From the NCBI RefSeq assembly GCF_900101755.1, contig NZ_FNAE01000004.1, positions 124,001 through 188,000 on the forward strand: DNA of 64,000 nucleotides, given 5' to 3'. The DNA is from Ectopseudomonas alcaliphila. Its GTDB lineage: Bacteria > Pseudomonadota > Gammaproteobacteria > Pseudomonadales > Pseudomonadaceae. Both the position numbers and the translations under genes were made by a program. Below the pieces are notes generated by a model, which did no database searches, was not told the origin of the DNA, and saw nothing but the letters and a program-made list of their open reading frames with translations. The stretch's first letter is position 1. Every line of letters begins with the position of its first letter. Shown one piece after another: positions 20,783-29,382 of this stretch.

Positions 20783-21413
20783 ACCCGGTCTGTTGTTTCG
20801 CACTGCCCGGCAGGCTCAGCAGCAGCCAGGCCAGCAGCGGGTAAGCTGGCGTGAGCAGCACATGGAGCAGGTCGATGCGGCGCAGCGGTCCGATCACGCC
20901 TTCGGTGCCGACCGCCAGGCCGGCCAGCAGGAACAATCCCACCACCACAACTGCGCTGATCGCAGGCGCGCGACGCGGCCATTGTACGGCGCCGGCATAG
21001 AGGATCAGCACCAGCGTGGCCAGATTCAGCGCCAGGCGGTAGTCCTCCAGGTAGCCCATCTGCCGGAACAGCTCGAAGAAGGCGCACAGGCCCAGGACGA
21101 TGCGCCCCCAGTTCGGCCGGCTCCAGGCCCAGCCGCGACCCAGCGCCAATGCCGCGGCGCCGAGCAAAGGCAGGCCGAGAAAGCTGCTGGCCTGGGTGAG
21201 CCACAGGTGCGCGGCCTGCCAGCTCGGGTCGAAGCCGTAACGAATCACGCCGACGCTGGCGGCGGCGGCCGGTAGCAGGAAGCCGAGCAGGGCGCAGAAC
21301 AGCGCCGGCTGATCACCCTCGCCATAGCGCCTGCGCGCCCGACCGATAAGCCAGACGCAGACGGCACAGGCCAGCGCCAGCAACGCATCACTGAAGGCGG
21401 TGCTGTATTGCAT
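20781..21413 (-). CDS. Multi-pass membrane protein of unknown function
   Basis: The 210-residue product has about six hydrophobic segments (for example ALLALACAVCVWLIG, ALFCALLGFLLPAAAASVGVI, FLGLPLLGAAALALG, AISAVVVVGLFLLAGLAVG, LLAWLLLSLPG) with short polar loops. I do not recognise the family. Its ATG overlaps the hemL stop by one base (TGATG), so it is translationally coupled to hemL. A link to heme or tetrapyrrole metabolism is possible but rests only on position. Repeat copy B abuts its 3' end. Confidence 0.7.
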   Translation of the reverse strand: MQYSTAFSDALLALACAVCVWLIGRARRRYGEGDQPALFCALLGFLLPAAAASVGVIRYGFDPSWQAAHLWLTQASSFLGLPLLGAAALALGRGWAWSRPNWGRIVLGLCAFFELFRQMGYLEDYRLALNLATLVLILYAGAVQWPRRAPAISAVVVVGLFLLAGLAVGTEGVIGPLRRIDLLHVLLTPAYPLLAWLLLSLPGSAKQQTG

Positions 21414-22702
21414 CAGGCTTTTTTCAGCTCGGCGAAGGCGCGTTCGGCGGCAGCGAAGGTGATCTCCAGCTCCTTGTCGCCGTGGGCGATGGAGGTGAAG
21501 CCCGCTTCGAAGGCGCTCGGTGCCAGGTACACGCCACCTTCCAGCATCAGGTGGAAGAAGCGGTTGAAGCGCGCGCTGTCGCTGGCCATCACGTCGGCGA
21601 AGGTGACGATGTCGTCGGCGCCACTGAAGTACAGGCCGAACATGGCGCCCGCCTGGGTGGTGACGAAGGGAATGCCGGCAGCATCGGCAAGCTGTTGCAG
21701 GCCATCGAGCATGCGCGTGGTGTAGTCGCTAAGCTCGGTGTGGAAGCCCGGGCGGCTGATCAGCTTGAGGGTGGTCAGGCCGGCGGCCATGGCCAGCGGG
21801 TTACCCGACAGGGTGCCGGCCTGGTAGACCGGGCCAAGCGGGGCGATGCATTCCATGATCGCGCGCTTGCCGCCGAAGCAGCCCACCGGCATGCCGCCGC
21901 CGATGATCTTGCCGAAGGTGGTCAGGTCCGGGGTGACGCCGTAGTGCGCCTGGGCTCCGCCGAGGGCAACGCGGAAACCGGTCATCACCTCGTCGAAGAT
22001 CAGCACCACGCCGTGCTTGTCGCACTGCTCGCGCAGGCCTTCGAGGAAGCCCGGTGCCGGCGGCACGCAGTTCATGTTGCCGGCCACCGGCTCGACGATG
22101 ATGCACGCGACTTCCTGGCCGACCTGCGCCAGGCATTCGGCCACGGCGTCGATGTCGTTGAACGGCAGGGTCAGGGTGTGCTTGGCGAAGGCTGCCGGCA
22201 CGCCCGCGGAGTTCGGCACGCCCTGGGTCAGGGCGCCGGAGCCGGCCTTGACCAGCAGGCTGTCGGAGTGGCCGTGGTAGCAGCCCTCGAACTTGATGAT
22301 GCTGTCGCGGCCGGTGTAGCCACGGGCCAGGCGGATGGCGCTCATGGTCGCTTCGGTGCCGGAGCTGACCATGCGCACCATTTCCATCGATGGCACCAGG
22401 CTGCATACCAATTCGGCCATCTCGGTTTCCAGCGCTGTCGGCGCGCCGTAGGACAGGCCGTGCTGCAGCTGGCGGCGGACCGAGTCGAGCACGTCCGGGT
22501 GGCTGTGGCCGAGAATCATCGGGCCCCAGGAGCCGACGTAGTCGACGTAGCGCTTGTCGTCTTCGTCCACGACGTAGGCGCCTTCGGCGTGCTTGAAGAA
22601 CAGCGGCGTGCCGCCGACGCTACGGAAGGCGCGCACCGGCGAGTTGACGCCGCCGGGGATGTGTTTCTGGGCGTTGGCGAAGAGAATTTCGGAACGGGAC
22701 AT
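21413..22702 (-). CDS. hemL: Glutamate-1-semialdehyde 2,1-aminomutase
   Basis: HemL converts glutamate-1-semialdehyde to 5-aminolevulinate, the C5 route to heme and other tetrapyrroles. From the ATG at 22702 ([20 protein letters not shown]) it has 429 residues. The PLP lysine is Lys265 in [14 protein letters not shown], with the aminotransferase class III signature [11 protein letters not shown] just before it. It lies 22 bases downstream of thiE on the same strand, as in other Pseudomonas, and is coupled to a membrane-protein gene downstream. Confidence 0.97.
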   Translation of the reverse strand: MSRSEILFANAQKHIPGGVNSPVRAFRSVGGTPLFFKHAEGAYVVDEDDKRYVDYVGSWGPMILGHSHPDVLDSVRRQLQHGLSYGAPTALETEMAELVCSLVPSMEMVRMVSSGTEATMSAIRLARGYTGRDSIIKFEGCYHGHSDSLLVKAGSGALTQGVPNSAGVPAAFAKHTLTLPFNDIDAVAECLAQVGQEVACIIVEPVAGNMNCVPPAPGFLEGLREQCDKHGVVLIFDEVMTGFRVALGGAQAHYGVTPDLTTFGKIIGGGMPVGCFGGKRAIMECIAPLGPVYQAGTLSGNPLAMAAGLTTLKLISRPGFHTELSDYTTRMLDGLQQLADAAGIPFVTTQAGAMFGLYFSGADDIVTFADVMASDSARFNRFFHLMLEGGVYLAPSAFEAGFTSIAHGDKELEITFAAAERAFAELKKA

Positions 22703-22724
22703 GGCAGGTCTCTCTGGAAACGAA

Positions 22725-23354
22725 TCAGTCGAACAGCGCGGCAAAGGCGCGGGCGCGGTCTTCCACCTCAAGGGCGGAGTCCGCAGCGAACAGGGCATGG
22801 ATCACGGCCACCATGCTGGCGCCGCGGGCGATCAGGCCTGGCGCGGTACCTAAGGTCACGCCGCCGATGGCGACGATGGGTTGGGCAAAGCGCGCGCGCG
22901 CCTCGTCCAACAGCTCCACGGTGGCAGCCGGAGCGCCAGGCTTGGTGTTGGAGTTGAAGAAGCGGCCGAAGGCGATGTAGCTGGCACCTTCGGCGGCGGC
23001 GCGCTCGGCCAGCTCCAGCTGGGCATGGCAGGTACCGCCGATCACGACATCGGCACCGAGGCGGGCGCGGGCGGCGGCCAGTGAACCGTCGGTCTGGCCC
23101 AGATGCAGGCCGACGCCCAGGCGTGCAGCCAGCTCCAGATCATCGTTGATGATCAGCGTGGCGCCGTGGCGCAGGCACAGTTCTGCCAGTGCCTGCGCTT
23201 CATCGAAACGGCGCACGGCATCGCCTGATTTGTCGCGGTATTGCAGCAGGCGCGCGCCACCGACCAGCGCCGCTTCGGCGTAGGGCAGCAGCTTGCCGCC
23301 GGCCAGCAGCGGCGTGTCGGTGATGGCGTAAAGACCGCGCAGCGCCGCAGTCAT
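22725..23354 (-). CDS. thiE: Thiamine-phosphate synthase ThiE
   Basis: ThiE joins hydroxymethylpyrimidine diphosphate and the thiazole phosphate to make thiamine phosphate. The 209-residue TIM-barrel protein has [11 protein letters not shown] at the N-terminus, [31 protein letters not shown], and the phosphate-binding [16 protein letters not shown]. Its ATG overlaps the thiD stop by four bases, so thiD-thiE are coupled. HMP-phosphate kinase plus synthase together complete thiamine phosphate assembly. Confidence 0.96.
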   Translation of the reverse strand: MTAALRGLYAITDTPLLAGGKLLPYAEAALVGGARLLQYRDKSGDAVRRFDEAQALAELCLRHGATLIINDDLELAARLGVGLHLGQTDGSLAAARARLGADVVIGGTCHAQLELAERAAAEGASYIAFGRFFNSNTKPGAPAATVELLDEARARFAQPIVAIGGVTLGTAPGLIARGASMVAVIHALFAADSALEVEDRARAFAALFD

Positions 23355-24148
23355 TGGGCGAAGTCCAGCGGCAGTCGGCGCGGCACGTACTGGCCGTGGC
23401 CGGGTTGTTCGGCGTCGCGCAGGGTGCGCCAGGTGTAATCCAGGGCGCTCTTGACGGCGCTGACCAGTTCCTCGCCCAGCGCCAGACGACCGGCCAGGGT
23501 ACTGGCCAGGGTGCAGCCGGAGCCGTGGTAGCTGCCGGGCAGGCGCGCGCAGGTGAAGGTGTGACGGCTGCCGTCGCGGCAGTACAGGCGGTTATGCACC
23601 TCGGCTTCGTCGCCATGACCGCCGGTGATCAGCAGGTGCTCGATGAAGGGCAGCAGCTTCTCGGCACATTCATCGGAGCTGCCTTGCGGCAGTTCGGCGA
23701 GGATGCGCGCTTCCGGCAGGTTCGGTGTGGCGATGGTGGACACGGCGAACAGGCGCTCGCGCATGGCGAAACCGACGTCGTCCTTGCCCAGCGAGCCGCC
23801 GCCACCAGCGCGTAGCACCGGGTCGCAGACCAGTGGTACGCCGGGCAGCTGGCTCATCACTTCGAGTACGTTTTCGACCATCCCCACCGAGCCGAGCATG
23901 CCCAGCTTGACGGCGGCGACCGGCATATCGGCGATCACCGCACGGGCCTGGGCCAACACCCAGTCGCTGTCGAGCACACGGAAGTCGGAGACGTTGACGG
24001 TATCCTGCACGGTCAGGGCAGTCACCGTCGGGGCGGCGTGGCAGCCTTGAGCCAGCAGGGCTTCGATATCGGCCTGCAGACCGGCACCACCGCTGGGGTC
24101 GTGACCGGACATGCACAGCACTACGGGGCGGGAGTTTGGCGTTTTCAT
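23351..24148 (-). CDS. thiD: Hydroxymethylpyrimidine/phosphomethylpyrimidine kinase ThiD
   Basis: ThiD phosphorylates the pyrimidine moiety of thiamine twice. The 265-residue protein (ATG 24148, [21 protein letters not shown]) has the ribokinase-like fold with [33 protein letters not shown] and the C-terminal GTGCTLAS-type motif as [14 protein letters not shown], including the anion hole. It heads the thiD-thiE-hemL operon and is divergent from the MFS gene. No TPP riboswitch was recognised upstream in the 143-base gap. Confidence 0.96.
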   Translation of the reverse strand: MKTPNSRPVVLCMSGHDPSGGAGLQADIEALLAQGCHAAPTVTALTVQDTVNVSDFRVLDSDWVLAQARAVIADMPVAAVKLGMLGSVGMVENVLEVMSQLPGVPLVCDPVLRAGGGGSLGKDDVGFAMRERLFAVSTIATPNLPEARILAELPQGSSDECAEKLLPFIEHLLITGGHGDEAEVHNRLYCRDGSRHTFTCARLPGSYHGSGCTLASTLAGRLALGEELVSAVKSALDYTWRTLRDAEQPGHGQYVPRRLPLDFAQ

Positions 24149-24291
24149 GGTGCGCGAGCTTATCACTAACAGCCCGTCGGTCGCTGCATGGCATGCCGGC
24201 TGCTAGCCGTTCTGATTCTCGTCCGTATTGGTATTTGCGGGCTTGTCGATGGCATCATGCGCGGCCCTGCCGCCTTGCCCGACTGCCTTCG

Positions 24292-25452
24292 ATGACGCTG
24301 CGTGCCTGCCTGATCATGATGACCGCCCTGGCGGTGATCACCGACAACCTGATCATTCCTTTCTATCCGCAGTACTTCGCCGAGCGTTTCGACAATCCGC
24401 CGGAGCAGCATGTCGGCCTCTATCTGGCGGTGGTCAGCCTGGTGGTGATGGCGGTGTTCCCGCTCTGGGCGCGTCTGGCCAAGCGCGTGCACCCGGTACG
24501 GATTCTGATCAGCGCGCAGCTGATGGCCGGTAGCCTGACCGCTGCCTGCTACTTCATCGACTCGCTGCCGCTGTTCTGGGTGGTGTCGCTGCTGATGGTG
24601 GTGTTCAAGGGCAGCTACCTGCTGATGTACCCCTACGTGATGAGCCTGCAGCAGCAGGACAACCACACCCAGACCATCGGCACGCTGTCGGTGGTGGTGC
24701 ACTTCGGCGCCATTCTCGGCGCGGCGCTGGGCGGGCTGATCCTGCAGATCATGAACATCGGCGATGTATTCCTGGTGATGGCCGCCGGCGACTTCATCCA
24801 GATGGCCATCTGCATGCATCTGGTGCGCGGCTACCTGCCGGCACCGGGTGAGCAGCCGGCGAACGAAGAGGCGCCGGTGAAGAACGCGTCACGCAGCCTG
24901 CCGGCCATCTACCGGCTGTGCCTGGTGATGCTGCTGTTCTACTTCGTCGGTTACGTCACCCGGCCGTTCTTTGCCGTCTATTGGCAGCAGGTGGCGCACT
25001 GGAACAGCGAGATGGCTGCCGGCTTCGTCTATGCATTGCCCGGCGCAGTGGCCGTGTTGGCTCTGTGGTGGGGACGCCACGCGACCAGGCAGGGCAACAC
25101 CCGCGACGGCATTCTGGCCGGTTTGTTGCTGGGCGCGGCGGCCACCTTCATTCAGGGTTTCGGCGATCAGTGGCTGATCCTGCTCGGCCGCGTGTTGTTC
25201 GGCTGGGCGCTGTATCAGGTTACCGTGCGCCTCGATGCTCTGTTGTTCGAGCTCAGTTCGCCAGAGCATTACGCGGTGGACTTCAGCAAGATCAACATTT
25301 TCCAGTGCCTGGGCAACATGGGCTCGGCCTACGGCGCCGGGCTGCTGGTCAGCCATTACGGCCAGGCCATGCCGTTCTGGGTCGGCGCTGCCGGCCTGCT
25401 GCTGACGGCGGCGTTGTTCCCCTTGCTGGTGCGCAAACCCCGTGCGGTGTGA
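24292..25452 (+). CDS. MFS transporter, siderophore-type by context
   Basis: This is a 386-residue major facilitator with about 12 predicted membrane helices, starting at ATG 24292 (MTLRACLIMMTALAVITDN). The loop after helix 2 (WARLAKRVHPVRILI) resembles the MFS A-motif region, and a polar central loop (residues ~180-200) separates the two halves. MFS proteins of this sort occur in NIS-siderophore clusters as exporters or uptake permeases. Here it is followed by FhuC/B/D-like genes, which supports an iron role. The substrate is not readable from sequence. It begins an accessory block inserted between thiD and ladS, which I recall as adjacent in P. aeruginosa. Confidence 0.75.
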   Translation: MTLRACLIMMTALAVITDNLIIPFYPQYFAERFDNPPEQHVGLYLAVVSLVVMAVFPLWARLAKRVHPVRILISAQLMAGSLTAACYFIDSLPLFWVVSLLMVVFKGSYLLMYPYVMSLQQQDNHTQTIGTLSVVVHFGAILGAALGGLILQIMNIGDVFLVMAAGDFIQMAICMHLVRGYLPAPGEQPANEEAPVKNASRSLPAIYRLCLVMLLFYFVGYVTRPFFAVYWQQVAHWNSEMAAGFVYALPGAVAVLALWWGRHATRQGNTRDGILAGLLLGAAATFIQGFGDQWLILLGRVLFGWALYQVTVRLDALLFELSSPEHYAVDFSKINIFQCLGNMGSAYGAGLLVSHYGQAMPFWVGAAGLLLTAALFPLLVRKPRAV

Positions 25453-25463
25453 GTCTTTAGTGG

Positions 25464-25482
25464 CGAATGATAATTTGATGCA
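25464..25482 (+). promoter_or_regulatory. Candidate Fur box upstream of the fhu-like genes
   Basis: The sequence CGAATGATAATTTGATGCA contains AATGATAAT, matching the left two hexamers of the Fur consensus GATAATGATAATCATTATC; the right third matches poorly. It lies about 80 bases before the small ORF and 180 before the ATPase gene, after the MFS stop. Iron repression is plausible given the gene types. Confidence 0.4.
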
Positions 25483-25543
25483 TCTGCGTATCGATGATTA
25501 AATTCGTCCTCCGCCACAGCCGTCGTCGTCCGGGTTCACCGCG

Positions 25544-25654
25544 ATGCAAGATCTCCATCATCCGCTCGATGTGATTCGTCCCAGCCTGCCCTGGCGTGCC
25601 GGCCATTGCCGGGCACTGATTGGCCTGCCCAAGGAGCTGGTTCAGGCATGCTGA
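25544..25654 (+). CDS. Possible 36-residue ORF upstream of the ABC ATPase
   Basis: An ATG-started frame (MQDLHHPLDVIRP...LPKELVQAC) ends in a TGA that overlaps the ATPase start (ATGCTGA). It resembles no family I know. It could be a leader peptide, the tail of a deleted gene, or chance. The overlap with the next start is the only support for translation. Confidence 0.25.
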   Translation: MQDLHHPLDVIRPSLPWRAGHCRALIGLPKELVQAC

Positions 25655-26415
25655 CGTTGCGTGATATCGAGGTGCGTCGTGGCGAGCGGGTGACACTGGC
25701 CCTGGACGAGCTGCACCTTGAAGGCGATCGCTTTACCGTGATCCTCGGCCACAATGGCTCGGGCAAATCTACCCTGATGAACCTGCTGGCAAGGCAGCTG
25801 GAGCCGACCTGCGGTTCGCTGCAGTTGGACGGGCGAACCCTGGCCGATTTTTCCGCCCGTGACTTCGCCCGGCGTGTGGCCTTTCTGCCGCAGCATCTGC
25901 CCGATGTCGCCGGCCTGACCGTGCGCGAGCTGGTGCGTCTGGGGCGCTTTCCCTGGCGCGGCCTGCTGGGTCGCTGGCGCGCCGAGGATCACGCGGCCGT
26001 CGATGAGGCGCTGGCGCAGACCGATGTCGCCCACTACGCCGAGCACCTGGCCGACAGTCTCTCCGGCGGTGAGCGCCAGCGCGCCTGGATCGCCATGCTG
26101 CTGGCTCAGCAATCACCGCTGCTGCTGCTCGACGAGCCAACCTCGGCGCTGGACCTGGCCCATCAGTACGAGCTGATGGGCCTGCTGCGCCAGCTTAACC
26201 GCGACAGCGAGCGCGGCATCGTCGCCATCCTCCACGACATCAACCTCACCGCACGGCATGCCGACCGGGTGATAGCCCTCAAACAGGGGCGGATTTTCTT
26301 CGACGGCAGCCCGGACGAGCTGCTCAGCGGGCCTTTGCTCAGCCAGCTCTACGACATCGATATCGAACTGATCGAACAGCCCGGCAGCGCCCGCAAGATT
26401 GCCGTGGTGGCCTGA
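25648..26415 (+). CDS. Iron-siderophore ABC transporter ATPase (FhuC/FecE type)
   Basis: This 255-residue ATPase powers import of ferric siderophores through a FecCD-type permease. Walker A is GHNGSGKST at about 34-42, the signature motif is LSGGERQRAWIAMLLAQ, Walker B is LLLLDEPTSALD, and the H-loop is ILHDINLTARHAD. The start at 25648 (MLTLRDIEVRRGERV) directly precedes the usual beta-strand. The permease ATG follows two bases after its stop, so the genes form one operon. Siderophore specificity cannot be read. Confidence 0.9.
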   Translation: MLTLRDIEVRRGERVTLALDELHLEGDRFTVILGHNGSGKSTLMNLLARQLEPTCGSLQLDGRTLADFSARDFARRVAFLPQHLPDVAGLTVRELVRLGRFPWRGLLGRWRAEDHAAVDEALAQTDVAHYAEHLADSLSGGERQRAWIAMLLAQQSPLLLLDEPTSALDLAHQYELMGLLRQLNRDSERGIVAILHDINLTARHADRVIALKQGRIFFDGSPDELLSGPLLSQLYDIDIELIEQPGSARKIAVVA

Positions 26416-26417
26416 GC

Positions 26418-28404
26418 ATGGCGGCTGTTTCGGCGCCGTCACGGTACCTTCTGACGCTGCTTGGGCTGCTCGCCCTGGCGTTGCTGCATCTGTGGTTGGC
26501 GGCCGATCTTGATCCGTTCGAACTGTGGGCGATGCTCGCTTCTGCAGAGTACAGCTTCGAGCTTCTGCAGTTGCAGCTGTCGGCTTTGCCCAGGTTGAGC
26601 ATGGCCTTGCTGACGGGCGCTGCGCTGGGGCTGTCCGGCAGTCTGTTGCAGCAGATCACACAGAATCGTCTGGTTTCTCCCATGACCATCGGCGCCTCGT
26701 CCGGGGCCTGGCTCGGGCTGGTGCTGGCCACCCTGCTGGTGCCGACCTTCGCCGCCAGTCACGCGCATTGGGCGGCACTGCTCGGTGCGCTGGTCGCGGT
26801 CGGCCTGGTGCTGTTGATTGCCGGGCGCAGCGGCATCGGCGGGCTGCCGCTGGTGCTGGGCGGCATGGCCATGAATCTGTTGCTCGGCGCGCTGGCCGCT
26901 GGCCTGGTGCTGATCAACAACCAGTACACCCAGGGCTTGTTCGTCTGGGGCGCGGGGGATCTGGCGCAGATCGACTGGCACTGGGTGCAGTGGCTGTGGC
27001 CCAAGCTGCTATTGGCCTTGCCGCTGCTGATGCTGGCGCCGCGACCCTTGAGCCTGCTGCAGCTCGGCAGCGATGCTGCTCAGGCTCGCGGGCTGGCCCT
27101 GTGGCCGGTGATGCTGGTGCTGTTTCTGGCGGCGCTGTGGCTGTGTTCGGTGTCGATCACGGCGGTCGGCCTGATCGGTTTCATCGGCCTGCTCACACCG
27201 AATCTGGCGAAGATGCTTGGCGCCCGCACGGCGCGTGACGAGCTGCTGTACAGCACATTACTCGGCGCCTTGTTGCTGCTCGGCACCGACGCTCTGGCGC
27301 TGCTGGCCAATCGTATCAGCGGCCAACTGGTGCCCAGTGGCGCGGCGGCTGCGTTGATCGGTGCGCCGGTGTTGTTGTGGCTGGCGCGGCGCCATCTGGC
27401 AGCGGAAGACCCACGTGGCCTGCAGCTACCGCGCGGCGCCGAGCGTTTCGGCTGGCGCAGTGCGTTGTGGGTTGCGGCCCTCGCCCTGCTGGCGCTGACC
27501 GTGGCGCTCGGGCTGGCGCGTGGTGTCGATGGCTGGCACCTGCAGTGGCCGTCGCCCCTGGTCTGGTCGCTACGCTGGCCGCGCGTGCTCACTGCGGCTG
27601 CGGCCGGCGCCGGCCTGGCAATTTCCGGTCTGCTGCTGCAGCGCCTGCTGCGTAACCCGTTGGCCAGCCCGGATATCCTCGGCCTTTCCGCGGGTGCCAC
27701 GCTGGCGGTGATGGTGGCGTTGACCGTCTTCGGTGGCGCGTTGCTCGGCGCCGTCGCGCCGCTGGCGGCATTCGTCGGCATTCGTCGGCAGCCTGGCGGT
27801 GCTGGTGGTGTTGATGCTGCTGGGCCGGCGTCATCACTATTCGCCGGCCCTGATGGCATTATTGGGCATTTCCCTCGGCGCGCTGCTCAATGCCGCTTTG
27901 CAGTTCGTGCTGGCCAAGGGCACCGGGGACTCGTTCGCGTTGCTCGGCTGGCTGGCCGGCTCCACCTATCGCGCCACGCCTGCGCAGGCGTTGTGGCTGT
28001 CATTTGGCGTGCTGCTGTTCGGCGCCCTGGCGCTGCTGTTTCAGCGCGCGCTGACGCTGATCGGCATCGGCGATGGGGTGGCCGCCAGCCGCGGCCTGAA
28101 CGTGCCGCGCTTGCGTCTGGTGCTGCTGGTGCTGGTGGCGCTGCTCTGTGCCCTTGTCACCAGCCTGCTCGGACCGGTGGCGTTTCTGGGGCTGCTGGCC
28201 CCGCATATCGCGGTGATGCTCGGCGCGCGTCGGGTGATGCCACAACTGCTGCTGGCGGCCGCGTTGGGCGCGGTGCTGATGCTGCTGGCGGACTGGCTCG
28301 GCCGCACCCTGATCTTCCCGCTGCAGATTCCGGTGGGCATCGTCGCTTCGGTGTTGTGCGGCGGATATTTCGTGTTTCTGCTTATTCGCGGGAGGCTGGG
28401 ATGA
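26418..28404 (+). pseudogene. FhuB-type fused ferric-siderophore permease, broken by a 10-bp duplication
   Basis: The first part (26418 to about 27770) encodes a FecCD permease half plus the start of a second half, with motifs such as LSGSLLQQITQNRLVSPMTI and GLAISGLLLQRLLRNPLASP, each typical of this family. At 27771-27790 the unit TTCGTCGGCA occurs twice in tandem, shifting the frame. The rest of the second half (GSLAVLVVLMLLGRRHH...FLGLLAPHIAVMLGARR) is in another frame and ends at 28404. Removing one copy restores a continuous protein of 658 residues, close to E. coli FhuB (660). As it stands the permease should be non-functional unless the repeat contracts; sequencing error is also possible. 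Confidence 0.85.
27771..27790 (+). repeat. 10-bp tandem duplication in the permease gene
   Basis: TTCGTCGGCATTCGTCGGCA is two exact copies of a 10-base unit, preceded by GCA so the periodicity extends a further three bases. One copy keeps the FhuB-type frame open (PLAAFVGSLAVLVV); two copies shift it. The shifted frame stays open by chance and runs into the downstream binding-protein gene. Confidence 0.95.
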
Positions 28405-29291
28405 GGCAGTGGCTGCTGAGCGTGCTGCTGCTCTGGCTGGCGCCGGTGTGGGCCGGCGACGCGCCGCGGGTGGCGGCGCTGAGCTGGGAGGCCACCGAAC
28501 ACCTGCTGATGCTCGACGTGACCCCGCTGACCGTGGCCGATGCCGGCGACTACCGCGCCTGGGTGGTGCGGCCGACGCTGCCCGCAGGCGTGCCGTCGAG
28601 CGGTTCGCGCCTGGAGCCGAATCTCGAATTGCTGGCCGAGCTGCAGCCTGAGTTGATTGTCATCCCCCCTTTGCTGGAAGACATTCGCCCGTTGCTCGAA
28701 CGTATCGCCCCGGTTCAGGTGTATCAGGGCTTCAGCCAGCAGCATGACAATCAGCTGGTGCAGCGTGAGGCGTTTCTCGATCTGGCACGCTCGCTGGGAC
28801 GTGAGGCATTGGCCGAACAGCGCTTGCAGGCGATGGAGGCCGAGCTGGCGCAATGGCGTGAGCGGCTGCGGGCCCACTATGGGGAGCGCATGCCGGCGGT
28901 CACGGTGATTCGCTTCTCGTCGCCGACGGCCGCCTTCATCAATGGCCCCAACTCCATGCCACAACATGCGCTGGCGCTGCTCGGTCTGCAGCCGGCGATG
29001 GAGCTGGCGCCGAGCCCCTGGGGCATCACTCAGGTACCCATCACCGCACTCGGTCGCATCGAGGAGGGCGTGGTGCTGCATATCGAGCCCTTCACCCAGC
29101 AGGCGCAGCTGTTCGCCTCGCCGCTATGGCAGGCGATGCCCTTCGTGCGTGAGCAGCGCTTCGCCGCGATGCCTTCGACCTGGACCTATGGCGGCGTGTT
29201 TTCCCTGCAGTATCTGGCCGAGGCCATCGCTGAAGCACTGCTTAAACTGCCGTCTGAATCTGGAAAAGCGTCCCAACAGTCCCTAGAGTAG
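28401..29291 (+). CDS. Periplasmic ferric-siderophore-binding protein (FhuD type)
   Basis: This 296-residue class III solute-binding protein begins with a Sec signal peptide (LLSVLLLWLAPVWAGD). It shows the FecB/FhuD-like order: VAALSWEATEHLLML, then a region LEPNLELLAELQPELIVIPP, ERIAPVQVYQGF, and a long connecting helix at LARSLGREALAEQRLQAME. The ATG overlaps the permease stop (ATGA), so it is translationally coupled. There is no lipobox. Because of the permease frameshift, the upstream frame is open straight into this gene, so an automatic caller may fuse them. Confidence 0.88.
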   Translation: MRQWLLSVLLLWLAPVWAGDAPRVAALSWEATEHLLMLDVTPLTVADAGDYRAWVVRPTLPAGVPSSGSRLEPNLELLAELQPELIVIPPLLEDIRPLLERIAPVQVYQGFSQQHDNQLVQREAFLDLARSLGREALAEQRLQAMEAELAQWRERLRAHYGERMPAVTVIRFSSPTAAFINGPNSMPQHALALLGLQPAMELAPSPWGITQVPITALGRIEEGVVLHIEPFTQQAQLFASPLWQAMPFVREQRFAAMPSTWTYGGVFSLQYLAEAIAEALLKLPSESGKASQQSLE

Positions 29292-29382
29292 AGCGATTCG
29301 AATATAAGTCTGCCGTGCGTGACGGCGCCATCTGATGGGCTAATGGGGGCCTGGGCGTTGTCCGACAGGGTTTTGGAGTCGT

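Noticed and set aside
24149-24291. A TPP riboswitch before thiD
   Set aside because: No CTGAGA-type thi box was found in the gap; the sequence lacks the conserved core.
26418-29291. A genuine 957-residue permease/binding-protein fusion
   Set aside because: The middle third has no membrane character, while the expected permease sequence continues in another frame after an exact 10-bp duplication.
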